A stretch of DNA of 62,974 nucleotides from an uncultured Pirellulaceae bacterium (GCA_937921995.1 CAKZVF010000050.1:1-62974), one strand, 5' to 3'. Shown: positions 27,696-37,225, counted from the first letter of the stretch. Program-made: numbers and translations. Notes: generated from the letters alone by a model not told the origin.

Positions 27696-29737
27696 TTCTA
27701 TCGAACAACCTTTTATTCACGCCCTTCATCGCAGCAGGATTCTTTGGTGAACTGGGCTTGGTTGTCCTAGGCATCGTACTGCTTTTGTTGATCGGACTGG
27801 CCGTTTTGATCGTGCGGTGCTGGCACAAGGTCGCTCAAGGTTCGGCTTTGGTCAAAAACGGTATGGGAGGAACGAAAGTCAGTTTCTCCGGTATGGTTGT
27901 CATTCCGATCCTGCACAAAGTCGAACTGATGGACATCTCGGTAAAACGCATCGAGATCGCCAGAAGCGGCGAAGACGGTTTGATCTGTAAGGACAACATT
28001 CGTGCCGACATCAAAGTGGTGTTCTTCGTCCGCGTTAACAAACAAATCGAAGACGTCAAACGCGTGGCTCAATTTTTGGGTTGCCGCCGAGCCTCTGAAG
28101 AAGCGGCGCTGAGTGCGTTGTTTGAGCCTAAATTCTCCGAGGCCCTGAAAACGGTGGGTAAGCAATTCAACTTCGTTGAACTGTACAACATGCGGAACGA
28201 ATTCCGCGAACAGATCGTCGACATCATTGGCACCGATCTCAATGGCTACGTCTTGGACAGCGCCGCGATCGACTACCTTGAACAGACGGACCTTGAGAAG
28301 CTGAATCCCAATAACGTTCTGGACGCCGAAGGTATCAAAAAGATCACGGATCTGACCGCGAACGAGCAAACACGCGCTAACTTTATTACACGCGAAAAAG
28401 AGAAGACGCTGAAGAAGCAAGATGTCGAGGCCCGCGAAGCGATCCTTAACCTTGAACGTCAGCAAGCCGAAGCCGAAGAGAAGCAGACACGTGAAATCGC
28501 CGAAATTATGGCGCGAGAGCAAGCCGAAGCGGCCGTTGTTCAAGAAGAGGAGCGGCAACGTAAGGAAACGGCGCGCATCACAGCTGAAGAAGCCATCCAA
28601 GTCGCCGAAGAGAACAAACTGCGTTCGATCATCGTCGCGGCCAAGAGCAAAGAACGGACGGACGCGGTCGAAACTGAACGAGTCGAGAAAGATCGTGGTT
28701 TGGAAATCACCGAACGCGAACGCATCGTCACGTTGGCTCAGATCGACAAAGAAAAAGCGGTCGAAGTCGAAAAGAAAAACATCCAAGACGTCATCCGCGA
28801 ACGCGTCATCGTCGAACGGGCGGTTGTCGAAGAAGAAGAGAAGATTAAAGACACCCGTGAGTTTGCTTCGGCCGAACGTAAGAAGCAAGTCGCCGTCACC
28901 GAGGCTCAAGAGTTGGCCGAACAAGCGATGGTGAAACAGGTCAAAGCGGCTTTGGCAAACAAAGACGCGGCCGATCTGGAAGCTCAGACGATCGTCGTCA
29001 AAGCGGACGCTAACAAGCAAGCCGCCGAAAAAGAAACCGAAGCCAAGAAAATGTTGGCCGAAGCGACGCAAGCCGAAGTCGCCGCCCAAGGTTTGGCTGA
29101 AGCTCAAGTTACCATTTCTAAGGCCGAAGCCCTCAAGAAAGAAGGCACCGCCGAAGCCGAAGTTGCCGAATTGAAGTTCGCTGCCGACGCCAAAGGTATC
29201 ACCGAGAAGGCCGAAGCGATGAAACTGTTCGACAGCGTCGGACGCGAACACGAAGAGTTTAAGCTTGAGCTGAACAAGGCCAAAGAGATCGAACTCGAAG
29301 CCATCGCCGCTCAGCAGCGTATCGCCGAAGCTCAGGCTTTGATGGTCGCTGAATCGCTTAAGTCCGCCAACATCGATATCGTTGGTGGTGACAATAAATT
29401 CTTCGACAGCATCGTGAACTCGGTCACCGCGGGCCGCCAAGTCGATCGTTTGGTCGAAGGCAGCACTGTGCTTAAAGATGTGAAGGATACGTTCTTCACC
29501 GGCGACCGAGAAAACTTTACGGAGCAGGTTCAGGAGTATGTCGAGATGTTCAATATCAGCAGCGCTGATTTGAAAAACCTCTCCGTCGCAGCTCTGATCG
29601 GCCAAATGATCGGGAAAACAACAGACGAAGGCGTGCTAGGTAAACTCACGTCAATGATGACAATGGCGAACAAAGCCGGAGTGGCCAATCAAAAAGCGGC
29701 CACCGTTATTGACGCTGTTGCAACGGCCAAGGGCTAA
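27689..29737 (+). CDS. Flotillin/YqiK-type SPFH protein
   Basis: A flotillin of about 682 residues that would form membrane-bound scaffolds. The chosen ATG at 27689 overlaps the previous stop (ATGCTGA) and has GGGAG about eight bases upstream; a start at 27674 is less likely. A membrane segment covers residues about 14-37. The SPFH (band 7) domain follows to about residue 215. Then a very long Ala/Glu/Lys-rich coiled coil (about 220-540) carries the repeated AEAxA pattern of flotillins. The end has a glycine-containing helical tail with an oligomerisation-like SLKSANIDIVGGDNKFFDSIV segment. It is the second gene of the module. Confidence 0.92.
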   Translation: MLILSNNLLFTPFIAAGFFGELGLVVLGIVLLLLIGLAVLIVRCWHKVAQGSALVKNGMGGTKVSFSGMVVIPILHKVELMDISVKRIEIARSGEDGLICKDNIRADIKVVFFVRVNKQIEDVKRVAQFLGCRRASEEAALSALFEPKFSEALKTVGKQFNFVELYNMRNEFREQIVDIIGTDLNGYVLDSAAIDYLEQTDLEKLNPNNVLDAEGIKKITDLTANEQTRANFITREKEKTLKKQDVEAREAILNLERQQAEAEEKQTREIAEIMAREQAEAAVVQEEERQRKETARITAEEAIQVAEENKLRSIIVAAKSKERTDAVETERVEKDRGLEITERERIVTLAQIDKEKAVEVEKKNIQDVIRERVIVERAVVEEEEKIKDTREFASAERKKQVAVTEAQELAEQAMVKQVKAALANKDAADLEAQTIVVKADANKQAAEKETEAKKMLAEATQAEVAAQGLAEAQVTISKAEALKKEGTAEAEVAELKFAADAKGITEKAEAMKLFDSVGREHEEFKLELNKAKEIELEAIAAQQRIAEAQALMVAESLKSANIDIVGGDNKFFDSIVNSVTAGRQVDRLVEGSTVLKDVKDTFFTGDRENFTEQVQEYVEMFNISSADLKNLSVAALIGQMIGKTTDEGVLGKLTSMMTMANKAGVANQKAATVIDAVATAKG

Positions 29738-29754
29738 GCCGTTCATCTCAATCG

Positions 29755-29855
29755 GTAGCTTGGGCACTCTTGCCCGAGCTTCTTGCGATTGAGCTTAGGC
29801 TGAGTTGCAAGTTTGTTGAGGCCGAGTTTTGGACGGGCAGGAGTGCCCATCCTAC
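29755..29855. repeat. Palindromic element, GTAGCTTGGGCAC family, copy 1
   Basis: The left arm 29755-29779 starts GTAGCTTGGGCACTCTTGCC. The right arm 29831-29855 ends GAGTGCCCATCCTAC, so the whole is a 101-base imperfect inverted repeat. It fills most of the gap between the flotillin and ATPase genes. The left arm is identical in reverse to arms at 61150-61176 and 61421-61447. Confidence 0.85.
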
Positions 29856-29888
29856 GCGTTCGTACCACAGAATCGTTTCTGCTGATTT

Positions 29889-32800
29889 ATGTCTGAAAAC
29901 CCATCCATCGAAAACCCGAACCCCGACGAGTCCTCGGCACAGCCTGCCGATGGGCTTGAGCGCGGTACGTACGAGATCATCCAGAACCGGTTGAAGTCGC
30001 ACGCCGCTGAACTACGGGAGCGGTTGGAACTGCTGAACGCGGATCGGCGAGAGGTTTTCGGTTCGATCCCGACAGAATTGGTTTCGACGCAACGCATTGC
30101 CACCGACAACAATTGCACCGCCGCGGACATGTTGGCGATCGGTGACAAATTTATCTTCGGTTACAACGTCCACATGGGCCTGCGGTCAACCACCGCGCTG
30201 TCGGACGTGTTTGCGGTGTACTCGTTTTCCGATGGCGAGTTTCACAGCCAGCCGATTGATCTGATCACTGACGGGCAGTTCGAAGTCGATTTTACGGCGC
30301 TCTACAAATACTATAAGGACACTCGGTTTCAGCGCTTTCATCGCGCTGGCGTCCATCTGTTTTTGATCTTTCAGACCGGCAAATCCTTCAGTGACACCAA
30401 GTCGTTCAAATTTCTGATCGACGGTGATCGGCTGCAGTACATCGACAACCGCAGCCACCATGAAATTTCGGCTCCCGAGCAACATGATTTTCGCTGGCTC
30501 AAAACGACCCGCGAAATGCATCGTGGCGGTGCTCATCCTCACATTTCGATCAACGATTTAGTCTTCGTCGAAACGGTCGGTGGTGATCTAACGATCAAAG
30601 TCGAAGACAACACCGACGATGGCAGCGGTATCTACGCCGAACCGGTCGACGATCCAGATCAGACTTTGGATGACGCGGAGATTTTCTACGCGATCGTGGG
30701 CAATGTAATTCTGTTGAAGATGAAACCCTTCAACGAAGATCACTTCCGCTATCTGGTCTTCAATCAAAAGAAACAAACGGCTCAACGGCTCGATGCGATC
30801 GCCGATGCCTGTATTTTGTTGCCCGAAGATCATGGTTTGATCTTCTCCAACGGATACTACTTGCAGACAGGCGTTGCGAAAACATTTGACAGCAACGTCA
30901 AGGATCTTGCGTTTGATCGGCGGATCGCTTCGCCAAACGGTGAAGACTATTTGTACGTCTTCTACAATCAATCGACTGGTGAGTACGTGCTGCTGGCGTA
31001 CAACATGATCGAACAGGAAGTCGCATCGCCGATCGTGTGTAACGGATTCTCGATCTTTGACGATGGAATGCTGGTTTACTTCCGCAGTGACATCGAACCG
31101 CAGAAACATCACGCGCTGCAAGTGTGGCGAACGCCGTTTCTAGGTCAGGAACTGCCTCAGGATGAGAAAACCGATTCGTATATCTACAAGATCGGTAACA
31201 AAGAAATCGTCCGTGCGATGGCTGAATCGCATGAGATCCTGAACTTGATCGGCCAAGACGATTCTTACGCGAATCTGTATCTGGATTTGTCGAAGAAGAC
31301 CACGGACTTGATCGACGGCTACTTCTGGATCAACGAAGACCAAGCGGCCGATCTGGGCACACCGCTGGGCGCAATTCGCGAGGCGGCGACCGCGGCGGTG
31401 GACGAATTTGAGAAAGTCGTCCGGATTCGCAAGAGCACAGAAACACAGTTCAAAACGGCTTCTAAAGAAGCACTGGACGCCGTCTCCAACGCCGCGACCA
31501 AGCAGTTTCGCCACATCGACGATTTTGTGGAAGCGCTGACGCAACTGCGGACGGTGCGTGGGCAGGTTATCTCGCTGAAAGAGCTGAAGTACGTTGATCT
31601 TGAGGAGGTTGAATCACTTGAGCAAAAGATCTCGGAGAACACCGACCGGCTATCGCAGAAGTGCGTTGAGTTTCTGCTGAGAGAGGATTCGCTTTCCCCT
31701 TACCAGGAACGCGTCAACCAAAACCGCACCGAAATCGACGCTCTTGAGACGGCTCAGCAAGCCAAAACGTTGGGCGAGGAAATCTCCAACACCGGCAGCG
31801 AACTGGAGATGCTGATCGACATCGTCAGCAACCTCAAAATCGACGACGCGACTCAGCGCACCCGCATCATCGACAACATTTCGTCGATCTATTCCAATTT
31901 GAATCAAACACGCGCCGAACTGAAGAAGAAATCGCAAGCTTTGATGTCGGTCGAAGGCGTTGCAGAATTCAATTCGCAGATCAAACTGATCAGCCAAGCG
32001 GTCGTGAATTACTTGGATGTGTGCGATACGCCTGCTAAGTGTGATGAGTACTTGACCAAAATGATGGTGCAGGTCGAGGAACTTGAGGGGCGGTTTTCCG
32101 AGTTTGATGATTTTGTTTTGCAGCTGACGGAAAAACGCGAAGAGATTTACGCCGCGTTTGACACGCGGAAAATCCAACTGACTGAAGCCGCCAGCAAACG
32201 GGCGAACGTGCTTTCGGAATCAGCGGACCGAATCCTCAAAAGCATCCGGTCGCGTGTCAGCAGTTTTAAAACCGTTGACGAGATCAACAGCTATTTCGCG
32301 GCCGACCTGATGATCGACAAGGTCCGCGACATCGTAGAGCAGCTGGCCGAGATGGAGGAGTCGGTTAAGGTCGACGATCTGCAGAGTCGGTTGAAGACGG
32401 TGCGCGAGGATGCCGTTCGTCAGTTGCGCGACAAGAATGAACTGTTCGTCGATGGCGAAAATATCATTCAGTTTGGCAAACACAAGTTCACCGTCAACGT
32501 GCAGCCATTAGATTTGACGACCGTGGTGAAGCAAGGAGAAATGTTCTTTCACTTGAGCGGCACCAATTTTTTCGAAGCCGTCGATAATCAGGAATTGGAA
32601 GATACACGTTCGGTATGGGAGCAGGCGTTGGTGTCCGAAGACGGCGACGTCTACCGCGCTGAATATTTGTGCCGGCAAATGTTAGCGGCGTCTGTTGAAG
32701 GTGAACTGCCTGCCACCGCTGAACTGGCGAAGATGGAAGACGCCGACCTGCTTAAAACGGTCCAGCAATTCATGGCGTCGCGGTATGCCGAAGGTTACAT

Positions 32801-35237
32801 CAAAGGCGTGCACGATCTGGACGCGCTGAAGATCCTGACGGCGCTGCTGCAATTGGAACAAAATTTAAACCTGCTCAAGTACACACCCGCGGCACGCACG
32901 ATCGGTGGTTTGGCTTGGTTAGATTTGAAAACGCAATCGGTCGCCAGCTACGACCAGTGGGCGGCGAAATTCGCTTCTTTGAAGTCAGCCCAGTCGATTT
33001 TTGGTCAGATCGCCGACCGCAATAAGTACGTCGATCGTTTGGCAGCGCTGACAGAAGGACTTGCAACGCAGATTGGTTTTGGCGAAACGGGCAGTTCGGC
33101 CGAAGCCGCCAATTACCTGTTCGATCAGTTATGTGCTGGCGACAAGTTCATCATTAGCAAACCGGCTTCTGAATTGGCGGGGGCGTTTGCCCAATTTATT
33201 AAACGGAAGTCTGCCGACAAAACGTTCAATGATTCGATCACCTCTACGGATCTCGACACGGCCGACCGATTTCAAATTGCCAAAGACTGGGTCGGTGCAT
33301 TTGTTGCCAGTGAAGGGCAAAACGAAGATTGGACAGGTTACGTTAATGAAACAGCGATGGCGTTGACTGACCAAACCATCGGGCAGCGGCGCGTGGTAGA
33401 CGTTCCGACGGTGATGCCGTTGGAGGGACTGTTGGGTGATCATCGGTTGGTTGACCAACGCAACTACCGCTTGGATTATCACGAATTTAAAACGCGGTTG
33501 GGGAAATTTGAACAGACCAGCGTGCCGCGATTCTTGGCGTATAACGAGTTGAAACGCGACGTCGTTGATCAGCGCCGAGAAGAACTGCGTTTGGAAGAGT
33601 TTAAGCCGCGCGTGTTGACGTCGTTTATTCGCAACCGATTGATCAACGATACGTATTTGCCGATGGTGGGTGCGAACTTGGCCAAACAGATGGGCGTCGC
33701 CGGCGAACAGAAGCGTACTGATTTAATGGGCATGTTGCTGCTGATCTCGCCACCGGGTTACGGAAAAACAACCTTGATGGAGTACATCGCCAATCGACTT
33801 GGGATTACGTTCATGAAGATTAATGGACCGGCGATTGGACATCAGGTGACATCGCTGGATCCGAAAGAGGCGCCTAACGCCAGTGCCCGCGAAGAGATCG
33901 AAAAGTTGAATCTTGCCCTGGAGATGGGCGACAATGTGATGATCTATCTGGACGACATCCAACATTGTAATCCAGAACTTTTGCAAAAATTCATTTCACT
34001 GTGTGATGCGACGCGGCGGATTGAAGGTGTCTTCAACGGGAAACCGAAGACCTATGATCTGCGTGGCCGTAAAGTTGCGGTCGTGATGGCGGGTAACCCG
34101 TACACCGAAAGTGGTCAGAAGTTTCAGATTCCTGACATGCTGGCTTCACGGGCCGATACGTATAACTTGGGCGACGTGATTGGCGACAATTTCGACGCGT
34201 TTGAGTTGAGCTACTTAGAGAATTGTTTGACGTCCAATGCGACGCTGGCCAAATTGGGGACGCGGTCGCGCAACGATGTTTACTCGATCATCAAAATGGC
34301 GACCCAAGAGAATCCTCAAGGCATTTCGTTGGAATCCGATTACTCGATCGAAGAGATCAATGAGTTTCGCAGCGTGATGCAGAAACTGATTCGGGCCCGC
34401 GACGTGGTGCTGCGGGTTAATCGCGAGTACATCGAATCAGCGGCTCAGTCGGACGAGTATCGCACCGAACCGGCGTTCAAGTTGCAGGGGTCTTATCGTG
34501 ATATGAATAAGATCGCCGAAGAGATTTCGCCTGTGATGAACGACGAAGAATTGGCGACGCTGATCCATTCGCACTACAACAATCAAGCTCAGACATTAGC
34601 GACTGGGGCTCAAGCGAACCTGCTGAAACTCAAGGAACTGATGGGCGAACTTGAAGGCGCAGACCTGCAGCGGTGGGAAGACATCAAACGCACCTATCAG
34701 CGGAACCTGTTGCTGGGCGCGACCGGCGATGATCAGTTGGGCCAGATCATCGGACAAATGATGACCTTTGGTGAAGGGCTCAAAGACATTCGCACGGCGC
34801 TTGAAAACGGCGTGCAGCGGTTGGCCGATGGGGCGGTGCACGCCACGCCCGTTCAGACCGCGACGATGCGCGAAGTCTCTCACGCGGTGGCGGAGCTATC
34901 GAAGTTCAATCAGACGGCAGAACAAATGAAGGAATTAATGATGGGCGGGGCCGCGGGAGCAGTGGCTGGAGCGGCAGTGGCTGGATCTCCGGCAGCGCCG
35001 CAAGTGTTGCAACCACAGATTGAAGTGGTCAATAAAATCCCCAAGGCATTTTTGTCGGTGATTCGAAGTCAGTTTAAGATCATTCAAACGTGGATGGAGC
35101 CCATACTCAAATTGTCGCAGGCGTTTCCTGAAGCCGAACATTTGAAAGTGGCGGCTCAGATTACCGACAAAAACTATCGGCAGATTTTGAATCTCATCGA
35201 GAAATTCAACGAGCTGGATCCCGATGAGGTTGAGTGA
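29889..35237 (+). CDS. Giant coiled-coil AAA+ ATPase ('DNA repair ATPase' type)
   Basis: A soluble 1782-residue protein. Residues about 60-450 are beta-rich and repetitive and could be propeller-like. Residues about 495-860 are mainly helical coiled coil. The AAA+ core follows: Walker A PPGYGKT at 1288-1294, Walker B NVMIYLDD at 1349-1356, a sensor strand KVAVVMAGNPYTES near 1397, and SRAD near 1420 as possible arginine finger. It resembles MoxR-like or dynein-like remodellers. A Gly/Ala-rich stretch (MMGGAAGAVAGAAVAG) precedes the last helical domain. Similar proteins are often annotated 'DNA repair ATPase', but nothing in the sequence shows action on DNA. It is the third gene of the flotillin module, 151 bases after flotillin, with a palindromic element between. 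Confidence 0.85.
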   Translation: MSENPSIENPNPDESSAQPADGLERGTYEIIQNRLKSHAAELRERLELLNADRREVFGSIPTELVSTQRIATDNNCTAADMLAIGDKFIFGYNVHMGLRSTTALSDVFAVYSFSDGEFHSQPIDLITDGQFEVDFTALYKYYKDTRFQRFHRAGVHLFLIFQTGKSFSDTKSFKFLIDGDRLQYIDNRSHHEISAPEQHDFRWLKTTREMHRGGAHPHISINDLVFVETVGGDLTIKVEDNTDDGSGIYAEPVDDPDQTLDDAEIFYAIVGNVILLKMKPFNEDHFRYLVFNQKKQTAQRLDAIADACILLPEDHGLIFSNGYYLQTGVAKTFDSNVKDLAFDRRIASPNGEDYLYVFYNQSTGEYVLLAYNMIEQEVASPIVCNGFSIFDDGMLVYFRSDIEPQKHHALQVWRTPFLGQELPQDEKTDSYIYKIGNKEIVRAMAESHEILNLIGQDDSYANLYLDLSKKTTDLIDGYFWINEDQAADLGTPLGAIREAATAAVDEFEKVVRIRKSTETQFKTASKEALDAVSNAATKQFRHIDDFVEALTQLRTVRGQVISLKELKYVDLEEVESLEQKISENTDRLSQKCVEFLLREDSLSPYQERVNQNRTEIDALETAQQAKTLGEEISNTGSELEMLIDIVSNLKIDDATQRTRIIDNISSIYSNLNQTRAELKKKSQALMSVEGVAEFNSQIKLISQAVVNYLDVCDTPAKCDEYLTKMMVQVEELEGRFSEFDDFVLQLTEKREEIYAAFDTRKIQLTEAASKRANVLSESADRILKSIRSRVSSFKTVDEINSYFAADLMIDKVRDIVEQLAEMEESVKVDDLQSRLKTVREDAVRQLRDKNELFVDGENIIQFGKHKFTVNVQPLDLTTVVKQGEMFFHLSGTNFFEAVDNQELEDTRSVWEQALVSEDGDVYRAEYLCRQMLAASVEGELPATAELAKMEDADLLKTVQQFMASRYAEGYIKGVHDLDALKILTALLQLEQNLNLLKYTPAARTIGGLAWLDLKTQSVASYDQWAAKFASLKSAQSIFGQIADRNKYVDRLAALTEGLATQIGFGETGSSAEAANYLFDQLCAGDKFIISKPASELAGAFAQFIKRKSADKTFNDSITSTDLDTADRFQIAKDWVGAFVASEGQNEDWTGYVNETAMALTDQTIGQRRVVDVPTVMPLEGLLGDHRLVDQRNYRLDYHEFKTRLGKFEQTSVPRFLAYNELKRDVVDQRREELRLEEFKPRVLTSFIRNRLINDTYLPMVGANLAKQMGVAGEQKRTDLMGMLLLISPPGYGKTTLMEYIANRLGITFMKINGPAIGHQVTSLDPKEAPNASAREEIEKLNLALEMGDNVMIYLDDIQHCNPELLQKFISLCDATRRIEGVFNGKPKTYDLRGRKVAVVMAGNPYTESGQKFQIPDMLASRADTYNLGDVIGDNFDAFELSYLENCLTSNATLAKLGTRSRNDVYSIIKMATQENPQGISLESDYSIEEINEFRSVMQKLIRARDVVLRVNREYIESAAQSDEYRTEPAFKLQGSYRDMNKIAEEISPVMNDEELATLIHSHYNNQAQTLATGAQANLLKLKELMGELEGADLQRWEDIKRTYQRNLLLGATGDDQLGQIIGQMMTFGEGLKDIRTALENGVQRLADGAVHATPVQTATMREVSHAVAELSKFNQTAEQMKELMMGGAAGAVAGAAVAGSPAAPQVLQPQIEVVNKIPKAFLSVIRSQFKIIQTWMEPILKLSQAFPEAEHLKVAAQITDKNYRQILNLIEKFNELDPDEVE

Positions 35238-35310
35238 TTGGGAACGTGGGGATAGGATTGGGCTTAGATTGTTGGACAGCCCCATTCGTTTTCTTTGACG
35301 CAAAATTTTT

Positions 35311-35508
35311 ATGAAACGCTACCGAGCTCTACTGCGTGACACCTGGTGGCTATGGCTGATTATTTTTGGCGGCGGCGCGCTGGCGGGGTCGCTGATCCAT
35401 TTCTCGTTTTTCTCGGCGTTCCCGATCGGTTTGTTCACGTTCTTCTACTTCGGTTTGATGCGGTATGACAAAGATGGAAATGAGACCGAAGGGTTCGGGG
35501 AACAGTAG
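35311..35508 (+). CDS. Small two-segment membrane protein, 65 aa
   Basis: An ATG-initiated small protein with a basic start (MKRYRALLRDTW), two hydrophobic segments (about 13-30 and 35-50) and an acidic tail (DKDGNETEGFGEQ). It follows the giant ATPase by 73 bases on the same strand and could be the last gene of the flotillin module. I know no function. Confidence 0.7.
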   Translation: MKRYRALLRDTWWLWLIIFGGGALAGSLIHFSFFSAFPIGLFTFFYFGLMRYDKDGNETEGFGEQ

Positions 35509-35574
35509 GATTTCCGCCGAGGCTGTCATTTTATTGGCAACCCGACGCGTTAGTTTTGAAGTCGCGCGTTATTA

Positions 35575-35744
35575 GTGCTGAAAGCACGGCATGCACTAGC
35601 CATGGACGCAAGTCCATGGATTAGATCCGCGAAAGTCACCGGTGAGTGCTGAAAGCACGACATGGTGTTGGTGGTCAAATTCATGTCGTCCTTTCAGGAG
35701 TAGCGGCACCAATGATCAATCTTTCCTCGGACTTGCGTCCGAGG
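35575..35744. repeat. Cluster of small hairpins (GTGCTGAAAGCAC and GGAC-loop-GTCC types)
   Basis: GTGCTGAAAGCAC followed by G(G/A)CATG occurs at 35575-35593 and 35646-35664, with an inverted relative at 35681-35699. CCATGGAC-GCAA-GTCCATGG (35600-35619) and CCTCGGAC-TTGC-GTCCGAGG (35725-35744) are perfect eight-base-pair hairpins with complementary four-base loops. On one strand each has a GCAA (GNRA) loop. Confidence 0.8.
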
Positions 35745-35791
35745 CTTTTGCATGCCATCACTTCGTGATTCCAACAGCGCAGCTTCAATAT

Positions 35792-35846
35792 GCGTTAGCG
35801 AGGAATAGCGGGGATCAGCAAGGCTCCTCGCTCACGCGTCGGGTTG
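35792..35846. repeat. Diverged copy of the CAACCCGAACGCG hairpin element
   Basis: GCGTTAGCGAGGA at 35792-35804 pairs with TCCTCGCTCACGC at 35825-35837 with one mismatch. The right side continues to 35846 with GTCGGGTTG, which matches the right arm at 26691-26713 apart from one missing T. Confidence 0.65.
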
Positions 35847-35852
35847 CCATTT

Positions 35853-35978
35853 CAACGATATGCTCCAAGCCAACGATATGCTCCAAGCCAACGATATGCT
35901 CCAAGCCAACGATATGCTCTAAGCCAACGATATGCTCTAAGCCAACGATATGTTCTAAGCCAACGATATGTTCCAAGC
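35853..35978. repeat. Seven tandem copies of an 18-base unit
   Basis: The unit is CAACGATATGCTCCAAGC. Seven head-to-tail copies run at 18-base spacing; the later copies carry C-to-T changes (TGCTCTAAGC, TGTTCTAAGC, TGTTCCAAGC). It lies in a repeat-rich intergenic region. The unit length is a multiple of three, but no gene of credible composition surrounds it. Confidence 0.95.
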
Positions 35979-36036
35979 ATTTGATAGAATGACAGCCTCG
36001 CCGCGGAAGGCCTTGTGCAAAGTTGATTCTTTTTGG

Positions 36037-36137
36037 GTAGTGGACGAGGTCACGAGTCCGGCATCTGCATTCCCCGCTGGTTCAGAATTGAACGCATCGT
36101 TTAATTCAGCTGCTGGATTCGTGGCCTCATCCACTAC
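36037..36137. repeat. Palindromic element, GTAGTGGA family, copy 1
   Basis: A 101-base inverted repeat. It starts GTAGTGGACGAGGTCACGAG and ends with the near reverse complement (CTCATCCACTAC). A second copy lies at 39851-39940. Both are intergenic. It immediately precedes the 3' end of the decayed GT87 gene. Confidence 0.85.
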
Positions 36138-36161
36138 GCTTTCTCAATCGCGGAACCGTTT

Positions 36162-37225
36162 CTAGGTCTCCGGCGGAGCCTCGACCTCCCGGGGGGGATC
36201 ATAGTTGCTGCGGATGGCATAAACGCCGGCTGCGATTAGTAGCATCGGCCCGATCGAAACGTTGGTCGTCAGTCCGATTTGCTCGATCAGTGCGCTGCCG
36301 AACATCGCGGCGGCGATTAGGATGAAGGGCATCCATTGCACACGGCTGAATTTCGTTTGAGCGGCTCTGGTGGCAAAGATGGCCGCCGGCAAGATCAGCA
36401 TGGTTAGATCGTAGTAATAAAATGCGGCGCGGTGATCGCCGAGACCAGCACTATCACCGCGAAGGCAAGGTCCAGGCTGTCATCTCTATCGCGCGGTAGC
36501 CGTCGTAGAAAAACCAGCGCTCCGCCCAAAACCTCAATGGTGGTCAGACCCGTTAATAGTTTGGCCGTTGGGCTGTGAGGGATCAGCATCTGCCAGGCGC
36601 TCCACAGGGAATAGCTTTTCGCCAGATCATAGCCGCCCGACTTCACATTTGACCGGCTGGAGTTTCTTCAGCAGAACGAAACTGACGGTAAAGATCAGCA
36701 ACAGCAACGTTCCTTTTTGCCCGGAGCTGATGCTGTGGATGACGGGCGTGGAGAGGCAGAGGATCAGCAGTAAAAACACGGGGACGTCGGTGAATCTATA
36801 GATCAGCAACAAAGCGATGATCAAACAGGCTGTCATCAGCCCCGCCCACACGTGCACGGCTTGATCGTAATGGAGATGCGAAAGAGGGCTGACCGCTGCG
36901 TACCAAAACGGTGGATAGACGGGCGGGAAATATTGGCTTTGGTCCCAAGTGAAGCCGGTCATCTTAGAGTCGTGCTGCCGCTTTTTGAAAGCTTCTAATT
37001 CGTAAGGCGAAGTGCGAAGATGAGGGGGGCTCCGGACAGCATCCAGCCGCCGGTGTACTCTTACAGATAGTCGGCACCGAGCGGAATCGACTTTTGAGTC
37101 GCCATGTCGGTGAAATTGAAATTTGGCGAAAATGAAAAGATGCCCCACAGCAGCAATGCGGGGATCGCAATCAATAGCGCAAAATGCCAAGAGGGTTTTG
37201 CAGCAGAGTTAGGATGCGGGGACAT
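36162..37225 (-). pseudogene. Decayed GT87/DUF2029-type glycosyltransferase
   Basis: Reading from ATG 37225, the gene starts with a normal signal anchor (PSWHFALLIAIPALLLWGIF) and reaches GADYL, then hits a TAA (complement of 37061-37063) before EYTGGWML, where related proteins have Gln. The frame then changes near a G run at about 37024-37029, again near 36640, and again near 36410 (between TAPH and FYYYDLT). Conserved pieces are still clear: YPPFWYAAVSPLSHL, PHSPTAKLLTGL, DLTMLILPAAIFA. The family moves mannose or arabinose from polyprenyl donors in the membrane. At least one nonsense change and three frame changes make it non-functional, unless assembly errors are to blame. Confidence 0.8.

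Noticed and set aside
27767..29605. A long open frame on the minus strand opposite flotillin (about 610 codons)
   Set aside because: Its sequence is the antisense of the Ala/Glu/Lys-rich coiled coil, full of Phe, Leu and Asp with no family character; codon bias makes stops rare on that strand.
35642..35992. An open frame that translates the 18-base array into a hexapeptide repeat (PTICSK)
   Set aside because: It crosses several palindromic elements, lacks a ribosome binding site and shows no coding composition; the frame is open only because the unit is a multiple of three.
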